From assembly GCF_023091225.1 (NCBI RefSeq), contig NZ_JAHWXM010000001.1, forward strand, positions 682,001-746,000: a stretch of DNA of 64,000 nucleotides, in the 5' to 3' direction. Both the position numbers and the translations under genes were made by a program. A model generated the notes under the pieces. The model made no database searches and had not been told where the DNA came from. It worked only from the letters and a program-made list of their open reading frames with translations. This DNA comes from Microbacterium galbinum. Its GTDB lineage: Bacteria > Actinomycetota > Actinomycetes > Actinomycetales > Microbacteriaceae. Of this stretch, positions 20,402-26,824 are shown piece after piece (positions within the stretch are counted from its first letter, which is position 1; each line of letters opens with the position of its first letter).

Positions 20402-20435
20402 AGCCTCAGAGATCTCGCCATCTCCGGGGCTTTTT
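20402..20435 (+). terminator. tRNA-Lys terminator (island copy)
   Basis: AGCCTC pairs with GGGGCT, and GAGAT pairs with ATCTC across one A-C mismatch, with loop CTCGCC and a T5 tail. A diverged copy with the same fold lies at 25023-25057, so the duplication at the island ends extends past the tRNA. Confidence 0.8.
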
Positions 20436-20467
20436 CTTTGTCTGGGTGACCTACCCGAACATACGAA

Positions 20468-20484
20468 CAGCGCGAAAACAGCGC
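20468..20484 (+). repeat. 17-bp direct repeat, left copy (possible integrase arm site)
   Basis: CAGCGCGAAAACAGCGC recurs as CAGCGCGAAAATAGCGC at 24849-24865, in the same orientation and likewise just inside the island end. Paired sites next to both att ends fit arm-type sites of a tyrosine recombinase or its accessory protein. Confidence 0.5.
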
Positions 20485-20489
20485 GCGCT

Positions 20490-20774
20490 TCACGCCTCGG
20501 GTGACGCCTCGTCGATGCTCAGCGCCACTTGGAGGGCCAACCGGCCGACGATGTCGCTGAACACGTCGGCGTCTGCGCTGATCTCTTCGGCGAAGTAGAC
20601 GTAGGCCTCGACTAGCGAGATGTCTAGATGAGCGTCAGCCTCCAGATACTCCAAGAGCTTGCCGAACGCCTCTTTGCGGAACTGCTTGTTCGCCTCAAAG
20701 TCGGCGGCAACGCCTTGCGCCGAGGCGAGAGAGTTTGAGAGATCGAGAGTGGGCTCGTCGCTGTTGTTAGTCGT
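20490..20774 (-). pseudogene. orphan reading frame without a usable start codon
   Basis: About 94 codons give a protein-like, acidic helical sequence (for example DFEANKQFRKEAFGKLLEYL and SLVEAYVYFAEEISADADVF) ending near the left island edge. No ATG, GTG or well-placed TTG lies in frame before the reading frame enters the divergent gene at 20824, where the antisense translation looks random. It is either a gene that lost its 5' end when the island rearranged or one using an unusual start. The function is unknown. Two long amphipathic helices are the only structure seen. Confidence 0.4.
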
Positions 20775-20823
20775 ACGGCGAGCGTAGCGGGACTGTGACG
20801 GACTCTTCCGGCAGGATGGTGCA

Positions 20824-21687
20824 ATGACGTGGCGCCCTCGCTCTGTTGCCCTTGACGCATGGGATGCGTTGCACCCCGGCGTCCCGACTTGGCTCGAAGC
20901 ACCGTTGTTCGACTGGGCGAACTTTGCGCTGTTGTCACTCGCCATAACCGCCCCGACAGCCGTTTACAGGCCCATGCTCTTGGAGCGCCCCAACAAAGTT
21001 GCACGGGTGCTGCAGGAGTTTGATCTGGCAACACGTCGTGCCTTGCCGCTACAAGTGAGCGTGGACCGCGACGGGCTACGTGGAATCCGAGGCGACCTGA
21101 CCGACGACGAGTGGCTGGACTTCATCGACTTCCTCGTCTACCACATCGACGCTGAGTGGCTTGGAGATCAGCGGATCGACGAACTATCTGTACTGCTGGC
21201 ACGCGCTGGGTCTGAATGGTCGGTTGGCGAGCACGACGGGCATCGCGGGTTGGTCCAGCGCGTTCCTGAGGGAGTCGCGGTCGCAGCGAAAGCAATCATC
21301 GCAAACGGGTCTTCAGCTGGGGCGTTACTCGGCGAAGCCTGGCACGCGGTCTACGGTCGAAACCCCGATCCCGAGGAGGCCTACGAAAAGGCCATCAAGG
21401 CCGTTGAGGAAGCGGGCTGGGACAAGGTCTCACCGAAGAACGAACGAACCTCGCTTGGCACGATGGTTCGAGACATGAAAGCCCAGCCGGGCTGGGCAAT
21501 TGATCTGCCGACGCCTGATGCCGATGTTCCAATCAAAATGGCCGACGCGCTTTGGGTGGGCCAAGAGAGTCGCCACGGAGGCAACGGCTACCGCAAGCCC
21601 ACAGCGGCGGAGGCTGAGGTGGCCGTCCTGCTCGCCATCCCGCTCGTGCAGTGGTTCAGTTCAGGTGCTCTTGCGCGGCGACCATAA
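20824..21687 (+). CDS. Abi-C-like protein of unknown function, paralog 1
   Basis: 287 residues, homologous along its length to the next gene. Shared features are an N-terminal [G/P]-V/I-P-x-x-x-x-A-x-x-x-W block (GVPTWLEAPLFDW), a mid-region GL-x-x-RVP-x-GV, and LL-x-EAWHAVYG at about 175-187. A charged AYEKAIKAVEEAGWDKVSP segment follows, then G-Q-x-x-RHGG near 250 and a hydrophobic last helix ending ALARRP. The AxxxAIxAVE...LGxMxxxM pattern resembles the C-terminal domain of abortive-infection proteins (Abi_C, HEPN-like). That likeness is by eye only. The start ATG lies 6 bp after a CAGGAT -10-like box with no Shine-Dalgarno. It is divergent from the orphan frame and co-directional with paralog 2 (49-bp gap). 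Confidence 0.75.
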   Translation: MTWRPRSVALDAWDALHPGVPTWLEAPLFDWANFALLSLAITAPTAVYRPMLLERPNKVARVLQEFDLATRRALPLQVSVDRDGLRGIRGDLTDDEWLDFIDFLVYHIDAEWLGDQRIDELSVLLARAGSEWSVGEHDGHRGLVQRVPEGVAVAAKAIIANGSSAGALLGEAWHAVYGRNPDPEEAYEKAIKAVEEAGWDKVSPKNERTSLGTMVRDMKAQPGWAIDLPTPDADVPIKMADALWVGQESRHGGNGYRKPTAAEAEVAVLLAIPLVQWFSSGALARRP

Positions 21688-21736
21688 CCCGCGTGGCCCG
21701 TCCGTCGGGAGGCGCGGCTTGAGTGAGACTGTAGAC

Positions 21737-22594
21737 ATGGCTGAGCAGAACAATGATCCATGGGCTGACTGGACTCCGTTAGGCGAGGACGCCGAGAGTT
21801 ACCACGCTCGCCGCGAAGGCATTCCGCAGTACATGAAGGGTGCGCTGCGCGACTGGTTCAGGACGGAGTTCGACAGCTTCGGCCATCAAGGCCCCAAGGC
21901 AATAGCTCGAATGCGGAAGTACGATCTTCGTTCGAGACGGCAAGCACATGCCGACAACCTGTCCCACGGACCAGATTCAGTGTTTCAGCTCCTTGACGAG
22001 GATGAAATCCTCCGAATCATGGACTGGGTCATTCTCGACAACCTTCTCTCAGAGGAGTACGACAGCTCCGATTTGGAAGAGGTACTGGACGCTGGCGGCT
22101 CCGTGTGGAAGGTCGGTGTACGAAGCGGTTTCGCCGGGCTTGAACGACGCGTACCACAAGGCGTCCAAGACGCTGCAGACAGTGCGATGGCGACGCCCGG
22201 CGACGCGGGGCGGTTGCTGTCGGAGGCGTGGCATGCGGTCTACGGCATCAATCAGCAACCTGATCTAGGCTACCGTAAGTCCATCGAAGCTGTCGAAGCG
22301 GTTGTCCTTCCGGCCGTCGCGCCCGGAGACGATACAGCGACGCTCGGCAAGGCGATGGGACAGATGCGGGCACACGGCGACTGGAAGCTGCCGTTCGTGA
22401 AAGAGCACAAACAGAATCCGAGCCAAGCGGTGATCCTCGGGATGATGCAGGCTCTGTGGTCAGGGCACAGCGACCGCCATCCGGGTACGCCGAACTACGT
22501 CCTGTCGACACAGGCGGCTGCGGAAGCCGCTGTATCAATTGCCGTCACGCTCGTGAATTTGTTCTCCACCGGGGCTGTGACCCGTCGCCCCTAG
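21737..22594 (+). CDS. Abi-C-like protein of unknown function, paralog 2
   Basis: 285 residues starting MAEQNNDPWADWTPLGEDAE. It aligns with paralog 1 from GIPQYMKGALRDW through GLERRVPQGVQDAA, LLSEAWHAVYGIN, YRKSIEAVEAVVLPAVAP, LGKAMGQMRAHGDW, ALWSGHSDRHPGT and the final VTLVNLFSTGAVTRRP. The two have drifted far while keeping these blocks, so the duplication is old or both arrived together. Both copies kept an R-H pair next to a Gly (SRHGG, DRHPG), a candidate active-site feature if the domain is HEPN-like; this is not proven. The ATG fits both homology and a 6-bp spacing from a GAGACT box. Cytoplasmic; a role in phage defence is only suggested by context. Confidence 0.75.
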   Translation: MAEQNNDPWADWTPLGEDAESYHARREGIPQYMKGALRDWFRTEFDSFGHQGPKAIARMRKYDLRSRRQAHADNLSHGPDSVFQLLDEDEILRIMDWVILDNLLSEEYDSSDLEEVLDAGGSVWKVGVRSGFAGLERRVPQGVQDAADSAMATPGDAGRLLSEAWHAVYGINQQPDLGYRKSIEAVEAVVLPAVAPGDDTATLGKAMGQMRAHGDWKLPFVKEHKQNPSQAVILGMMQALWSGHSDRHPGTPNYVLSTQAAAEAAVSIAVTLVNLFSTGAVTRRP

Positions 22595-22677
22595 ATAGTC
22601 CCGGCGAAACGCGGCGCGACCGCCTCTTGGCTCTGCTCAGCTAAGCGGACCTTGGTGCGCTACGGCAGTATGAGCAT

Positions 22678-23295
22678 ATGCACATGGATGTAAACGACGC
22701 GGTCGTCGCGGTTTCGATCGCAGATGTCTGGATTCAAGCCACCATTGCGCTCGTGACCCTCGGCGGTATCATCGCGTCCATCTGGATCGCACGCAGCGGG
22801 CAGAAGAATGACCTCAAGCTAGCTAAGAGTGAAGCAGACAGGGCCGAGCGAGCCGACACTGCTAGCCAAGCCGCATCCGAGCGCTCTGAGGCGGCCAGCC
22901 GACTCAGTATCGACACGATGACGCGGATTGCGGATGCTCTGGACAAGCTCGCGACTGACGGGATCAACCTGGGCGATCTTCATCTACTACCCGGCGCGCC
23001 TGCGCCGACGAAAGTCAGCTGGTCCCTGACTCACTTCCAGGGCGATACGTATCTGCTCGAAAACGTTGGCGAGGCGAGCGCCCTCGATGTCCAGCTATCC
23101 GCCGATGAGACGCTACTCCAGCGCGGCGAATGGCAGCGTTCCGGGGAGTTGAAGCCCGGCGAGGCGATCCAGTTCATGGCTGTGCGGACGATGGGCACTC
23201 GTGATTCGACGATCACTGTGCAGTGGCGCAATGCTGGTGACGGCGAAGAGCAAACATGGCGCTATCCGTTGCCGCCTCGACCACCCCGGCGCTAG
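22678..23295 (+). CDS. membrane-anchored coiled-coil protein, unknown function
   Basis: 205 residues. One transmembrane helix spans about 18-38 (ATIALVTLGGIIASIWIA). A charged coiled coil covers about 42-90 (LKLAKSEADRAERADTASQA onward). A C-terminal beta-rich domain of about 95 residues ends in a proline/arginine tail and has an immunoglobulin-like pattern (WSLTHFQGDTYLLENVGEAS, then ALDVQLSADE). It could start at Met1 or Met3 (22684). It lies between the paralog pair and the DUF4062 gene and may place a defence complex at the membrane, as effectors of abortive systems often are; this is inference. The 3' end overlaps the convergent integrase remnant by 4 bp. Confidence 0.7.
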   Translation: MHMDVNDAVVAVSIADVWIQATIALVTLGGIIASIWIARSGQKNDLKLAKSEADRAERADTASQAASERSEAASRLSIDTMTRIADALDKLATDGINLGDLHLLPGAPAPTKVSWSLTHFQGDTYLLENVGEASALDVQLSADETLLQRGEWQRSGELKPGEAIQFMAVRTMGTRDSTITVQWRNAGDGEEQTWRYPLPPRPPRR

Positions 23296-23620
23296 ACAAC
23301 TCGTCTAAGCGGAAGGATGGCGCCCGAATCCCCTGCAGCCACGGCCATAATGACGTCCAGTACGTCTACGTTCGGCTTGGCTTCTAGAAGACGGCCATAG
23401 ACGTCGACCTGGTCTGATAGCTCGCGTGTGCCCATCCAGCGGCTGACCTCGTAGAGCGTGCACTGGGCACCGTTACCGATCATGGAGATCATGACCGTGG
23501 CGTAGTAGTGGCGGAGATCGTGCCAGCGGGCGCCGACGAGCCAAAGCTCCGCGAGCGAGGGCTTGAAGCGATGAGGTCGCGCGCGACCAAACGCTAGATG
23601 TTGCTCCGCGCAGATAGGGG
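23292..23620 (-). pseudogene. tyrosine recombinase (integrase) C-terminal remnant
   Basis: The minus strand reads AEQHLAFGRARPHRF, then WHDLRHYYATVMISMIG, VSRWMGTREL and VDVYGRLLEA. These are the second His and Arg of the catalytic set (H-x-x-R in HDLRH) and the nucleophilic Tyr (DVYG) of phage-type integrases. The usual G-H before the Tyr reads G-T. The normal segment between the two parts is shortened, and everything upstream, including the first catalytic Arg, is missing, replaced by the DUF4062 gene starting at 23627. It is therefore a dead fragment of the enzyme that once inserted the island into tRNA-Lys. Confidence 0.85.
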
Positions 23621-23626
23621 CTTCCT

Positions 23627-24724
23627 GTGGAACGCAAGTATCAGGTGTTCGTGAGCTCGACCTATGTTGACCTCGTCGCCGAGCGCCAAGAGGTTATGCA
23701 GGCGCTGCTAGAAATGGACTGCCTGCCCGCGGGCATGGAAATGTTTCCGGCGGCTGATGAAGACCAGTGGACACTCATTAAAGAGGTCATCGATGAATGC
23801 GACTACTACGTCGTCATCGTCGGAGGGCGCTACGGTTCGGTGTCTGCCGATGGGATCAGCTACACCGAGATGGAGTACGACTACGCTGTCTCCGCTGGAC
23901 TACCAGTGCTCGGATTCGTTCATGCTAATCCCGACGATATTCCGCGTGGTAAGTCGGAGTTGGGAGAAGAGGCACGGGCGCGGCTCGAGGCGTTCCGAAC
24001 CAAAGTCATGTCCCGCATGGTCAAGAAGTACGCGTCCCCCGCCGAACTCGGCTCCGTTGTTTCTCGTGGGCTGAACCGGGCAATCAGGCGAAATCCGCAA
24101 CCAGGCTGGGTCCGCGGCGACCAGGCAATGACGCCTGAAGTGCGCACACAGATCGCAGAGCTAAAAGCCGCGCTTGCTGAAGCGAAACGGGAGAAAGCGG
24201 AAGAGCAAGCGGCTTCACGGACGAAGCCGACCAAGTTGAACGCGAGCTATGAGCACGGAGAGGATGAGATAACCTTCGAGTTCCGATTGAAGGGGTTCGA
24301 CTACACCGGTCGCTATGACTCGACGGCGGAGTTGACCTACACATGGGACGAAGTGATCGAGACCCTTGGCCCGTTCATGATTGACGAGGCACCAGAGCCG
24401 GAACTGCGGTCCCGGTGGGACTCGCACATGTTCAATGACACTCAACGGCTCGATGAGTGGCCAGAACTGAGTCGGGGATCAGCAGAAATCACCGACAGCA
24501 CATGGGGCGCGATCATCGTTCAGCTTCGAGCGCTGGGCGCGATCATGATCGGTGAGAAGAAACGTCCTCCCTCCGACAAGTCGATCTACTGGAAGCTGAC
24601 TCCGGCAGGCGACGAGTATCTAGTCGGACTCCGCGCCAAGCGTCGCACCGAAGCCGCGGGAAGAACTGGCGCACCGCCTCTTGAAGCCGACGAAACTTCG
24701 GACACGGCCCCATCCGTCACCTGA
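23627..24724 (+). CDS. DUF4062 (TIR-like) domain protein
   Basis: 365 residues. The N-terminal DUF4062 domain (about 4-100) shows the signature YQVFVSSTYVDLVAERQEVM, LPAGMEMFPAADEDQW, DYYVVIVGGRYGS and YTEMEYDYAVSAGLPVLGFV. Established knowledge: DUF4062 is related in fold to TIR domains and occurs in bacterial signalling and anti-phage proteins. A coiled-coil linker follows (about 180-205, ELKAALAEAKREKAEEQAAS). Next is a beta-rich region and a C-terminal winged-helix-like end (WGAIIVQLRALGAIM, then YWKLTPAGDEYLVGL). The GTG start has AGGGG 7 bp upstream. It abuts the broken integrase head to head. It is the most recognisable payload gene of the island. Confidence 0.85.
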   Translation: MERKYQVFVSSTYVDLVAERQEVMQALLEMDCLPAGMEMFPAADEDQWTLIKEVIDECDYYVVIVGGRYGSVSADGISYTEMEYDYAVSAGLPVLGFVHANPDDIPRGKSELGEEARARLEAFRTKVMSRMVKKYASPAELGSVVSRGLNRAIRRNPQPGWVRGDQAMTPEVRTQIAELKAALAEAKREKAEEQAASRTKPTKLNASYEHGEDEITFEFRLKGFDYTGRYDSTAELTYTWDEVIETLGPFMIDEAPEPELRSRWDSHMFNDTQRLDEWPELSRGSAEITDSTWGAIIVQLRALGAIMIGEKKRPPSDKSIYWKLTPAGDEYLVGLRAKRRTEAAGRTGAPPLEADETSDTAPSVT

Positions 24725-24973
24725 GTTCGTCGGCGATGCACCTGAGCCGCAAGGCCCGAACCCCCGGATTCCCTGGGGGCGGGGAGGGTCCGGGCATTCT
24801 CGCGTGGCAGATGGGCGCTCGCAGGCGGACGGCTCCGGGAGGGCGGATCAGCGCGAAAATAGCGCCGCCGCTACTTCCGAACGTTCCCGGACATCCCCGG
24901 TCGGTGTCCGGCGATCCGCGTGTTTCGGGGCTTTCCGGGGACGCCGGGCGATGACGGGGACTCAGCCCCAAGC
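24725..24973. other. non-coding right end of the island
   Basis: No convincing gene lies in this stretch. It holds a GC-rich, Pro/Gly-biased open frame that looks like composition only, the right copy of the 17-bp repeat (24849-24865) and an inverted repeat CCGGACA-N11-TGTCCGG (24887-24911). These would fit recombinase or excisionase binding sites of the attachment region. Confidence 0.5.
24849..24865 (+). repeat. 17-bp direct repeat, right copy
   Basis: CAGCGCGAAAATAGCGC matches 20468-20484 with one difference. It lies about 110 bp inside the right attachment repeat. Confidence 0.5.
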
Positions 24974-25020
24974 ACTCATAATCAGTGGGTTCTCGGTTCA
25001 AGTCCCAGGGGGTGCACGGA
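24974..25020 (+). repeat. right attachment site (attR), displaced tRNA-Lys 3' half
   Basis: 45 of 47 bases match the tRNA copy. One change alters the former anticodon (CTT to CAT) and the other breaks a T-stem pair, so this copy is decaying and cannot make a tRNA. It lacks an acceptor 5' strand and D-arm. Confidence 0.85.
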
Positions 25021-25022
25021 TC

Positions 25023-25057
25023 AGCCTCGTCGACTCTCGCCAGTCTTCGGGGCTTTT
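25023..25057 (+). terminator. displaced tRNA terminator (right copy)
   Basis: AGCCTC/GGGGCT outer stem, GACT/AGTC inner stem and the CTCGCC loop match the fold at 20402-20435. The inner stem has changed on both strands, so pairing is kept. A T4 tail follows. It may now only insulate hisN from the island. Confidence 0.6.
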
Positions 25058-25131
25058 CTGCTTCTCGGGCACATCTTCTCGGCCGCGTCACCGCACGGTC
25101 ATGCCCGATCGAGACCCTCGGAACGGGCGAC

Positions 25132-25137
25132 TACGCT
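25132..25137 (+). promoter_or_regulatory. -10 box of leaderless hisN promoter
   Basis: TACGCT lies 6 bp before the GTG at 25144, with no Shine-Dalgarno between. Confidence 0.5.
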
Positions 25138-25143
25138 GGTGGC

Positions 25144-25941
25144 GTGACCGCCATTCCCCGCGCATCCGACTTCCGCAGCGATCTCGAACTCGCCCTGCGT
25201 CTGGCCGACGCGGCCGATGCGCAGTCGCTCCCCCGGTTCGACGCCGCCGATCTGCAGATCTCGACCAAGGCCGACAACTCCCACGTCACCGATGCCGACC
25301 TCGCGACCGAACGCGCGATCCGTGACATCCTCGCGACCGAGCGCCCGGAGGACGGCATCTTCGGCGAGGAGTTCGGCGCCGAAGGCGACACTCACCGCCA
25401 GTGGATCATCGATCCGATCGACGGCACCGCCAACTTCCTGCGCGGTGTGCCGCTCTGGGGCACGATGATCGCCCTCGCGGTCGACGGCGTTCCGCAGGTC
25501 GGCGTCGTCAGCATGCCCGCGCTCGGCCGACGCTGGTGGGCCTCCCCCGAGGAGGGTGCCTGGACGGCGACGGAGAACGAGCCGCGCCGACTGCACGTCT
25601 CCTCCGTCTCGTCGCTCGACGACGCCAGTGTCAGCTTCCAGAGCATCGCGCAGTGGGCGGATGCCGGACGCATCGACACTCTCATCGCGCTCGCGGACCG
25701 GGTGTGGCGCGACCGCGCCTACGGTGACGTCTTCTCGTACATGCTCCTGGCCGAGGGACGCCTCGACATGGTCGCCGAGTTCGACGTCAAGGAGTACGAC
25801 ATCGCGGCCGCAGTGCCGATCGTCCGCGAGGCGGGCGGCACGATGACCGACTACGCGGGGGCCGAGACGATCTCGACGCGCTCGACACTCGCCACCAACG
25901 GCATCCTCCACGACGCCTTCCTCACCTTCCTGCATCCCTGA
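25144..25941 (+). CDS. hisN: histidinol-phosphatase, inositol-monophosphatase family
   Basis: 265 residues with the metal site of the family: the Glu-Glu of IFGEEFGAEG (about 76-85), WIIDPIDGTANFLRG (about 92-106) and the C-terminal FDVKEYDIAAAVPIVREAGG with the third metal Asp. It dephosphorylates histidinol phosphate in histidine synthesis in actinobacteria; related enzymes act on inositol phosphates, so the substrate is probable rather than certain. The GTG start fits homology and the -10 spacing. It is the first chromosomal gene right of the island. Confidence 0.88.
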   Translation: MTAIPRASDFRSDLELALRLADAADAQSLPRFDAADLQISTKADNSHVTDADLATERAIRDILATERPEDGIFGEEFGAEGDTHRQWIIDPIDGTANFLRGVPLWGTMIALAVDGVPQVGVVSMPALGRRWWASPEEGAWTATENEPRRLHVSSVSSLDDASVSFQSIAQWADAGRIDTLIALADRVWRDRAYGDVFSYMLLAEGRLDMVAEFDVKEYDIAAAVPIVREAGGTMTDYAGAETISTRSTLATNGILHDAFLTFLHP

Positions 25942-25957
25942 TCTCCCGAGGCCCGCG

Positions 25958-26536
25958 ATGATCCCTCCCCGCATCGTTTCCATCACAGCTGGAGCAGCAT
26001 TCCTCGTCGCCGCTCTGACGGCGTGCTCCGCCCCTGGCGAGACCGACCCGACCCCGACGACCGATCCCGCGACGCCGGCGCCGCAGGCGAGCGTCGAGCC
26101 GGCCGCGACGCCGAACCCTGAACCCACCTCCGCAGCGCTCACGTGCGAGTCGATGATCTCGTCCGGCACGGTCGCGGCCCTGACCGAGGCGGGGTGGACG
26201 GCCGAGACCAAGGACTTCGTCATCGGCGACACCACCATCCCGGAGGACGAGGGGCTGCTGTGCTTCTGGGGCGACTACGCCGTCGCCTCCGATCACGGCC
26301 AGCTGTACGGTTGGGCCGAGCTGAGCGCGGGCGCGGCGAGCGATGCGCAGACATCGCTCCTGGCCGCGGGGTGGCATCGCGAAGACGGTCCCGAGGGCGT
26401 GTACATCACCGAGGATCCGCAGTACGCGATGGGCACCGATGACGACGGGTACGGCATGACCTACCTGTTCGGCGATGGGTGGGTGAAGCTCGCCGACACC
26501 AAGCAGGGCCTCCTCCTCATCGAAGGCGCCGGTTGA
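25958..26536 (+). CDS. secreted lipoprotein of unknown function
   Basis: 192 residues. A signal peptide (MIPPRIVSITAGAAFLVAAL) ends in the lipobox LTAC with the lipidated Cys at position 23. A Thr/Pro/Ala-rich linker follows (about 26-58, DPTPTTDPATPAP). A compact domain of about 130 residues contains CESMIS and LLCFWGDYAV, possibly a disulfide pair. The protein should be anchored to the outer face of the membrane. It is 16 bp downstream of hisN and probably co-transcribed. The domain is of a type common in actinobacteria; I cannot assign a role. Confidence 0.8.
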   Translation: MIPPRIVSITAGAAFLVAALTACSAPGETDPTPTTDPATPAPQASVEPAATPNPEPTSAALTCESMISSGTVAALTEAGWTAETKDFVIGDTTIPEDEGLLCFWGDYAVASDHGQLYGWAELSAGAASDAQTSLLAAGWHREDGPEGVYITEDPQYAMGTDDDGYGMTYLFGDGWVKLADTKQGLLLIEGAG

Positions 26537-26581
26537 GGGGACTCCATTGCGGATGCCGGGCAGCCGGGAGACAATCGGCCC

Positions 26582-26812
26582 ATGAGCGAACGCAACGACG
26601 AAGCGAACACCGCCGCGATGCTCGACCGGATCGCCACCCGATTCCCCGACGTTCCGCGGGAGAGCATCGAGCACATCGCCCACGAGGAGCACGAACGCCT
26701 CAGCGGCGGGCGCATCCAGGATTACGTGCCGGTTCTCGTCGAGAAGGAGACCGTCGAGCGTCTGCGGACCGGAGCCATCCCCGTGCAGACGCCGATCCCC
26801 GAGGACTCCTGA
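26582..26812 (+). CDS. small conserved helical protein
   Basis: 76 residues. Three short helices are predicted (AAMLDRIATRFPDVPRESIE, HIAHEEHERL, then VEKETVERLRTG) with a conserved-looking PRESIEHIAHEEHERL block. Actinobacterial proteins of this size and pattern form three-helix dimerisation bundles of unknown role. The ATG lies 6 bp after a GACAAT -10 box, so the gene is probably leaderless. It converges with the HerA-like ATPase gene; the two stop codons lie in a small inverted repeat (TGAGCG-N6-CGCTCA, 26810-26827) that may act as a weak terminator. Confidence 0.65.
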   Translation: MSERNDEANTAAMLDRIATRFPDVPRESIEHIAHEEHERLSGGRIQDYVPVLVEKETVERLRTGAIPVQTPIPEDS

Positions 26813-26824
26813 GCGCGTCGACGC

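Larger units (their letters stand above)
20352..25020. mobile_element. tRNA-Lys-integrated genomic island with a dead integrase
   Basis: The element is bounded by 47-bp direct repeats (20352-20398 and 24974-25020) that copy the tRNA from anticodon to 3' end plus CGGA. Inside are an orphan minus-strand reading frame, two tandem paralogous genes, a membrane-anchored coiled-coil gene, the C-terminal remains of a tyrosine recombinase and a DUF4062 gene. The DNA is visibly richer in A and T, and the codons are less G/C-biased than in the flanking genes, which indicates acquisition from another source. With the integrase truncated the island is probably fixed. The payload resembles small anti-phage islands; that role is inference. 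Confidence 0.85.

Noticed and set aside
24736..24954. 72-codon open frame at the right island end
   Set aside because: Gly/Pro/Arg composition, no ribosome site and overlap with the repeats suggest non-coding DNA.
24974..25020. Second tRNA-Lys gene
   Set aside because: Only the 3' half is present, with no acceptor 5' strand or D-arm, an altered anticodon and a broken T-stem pair.
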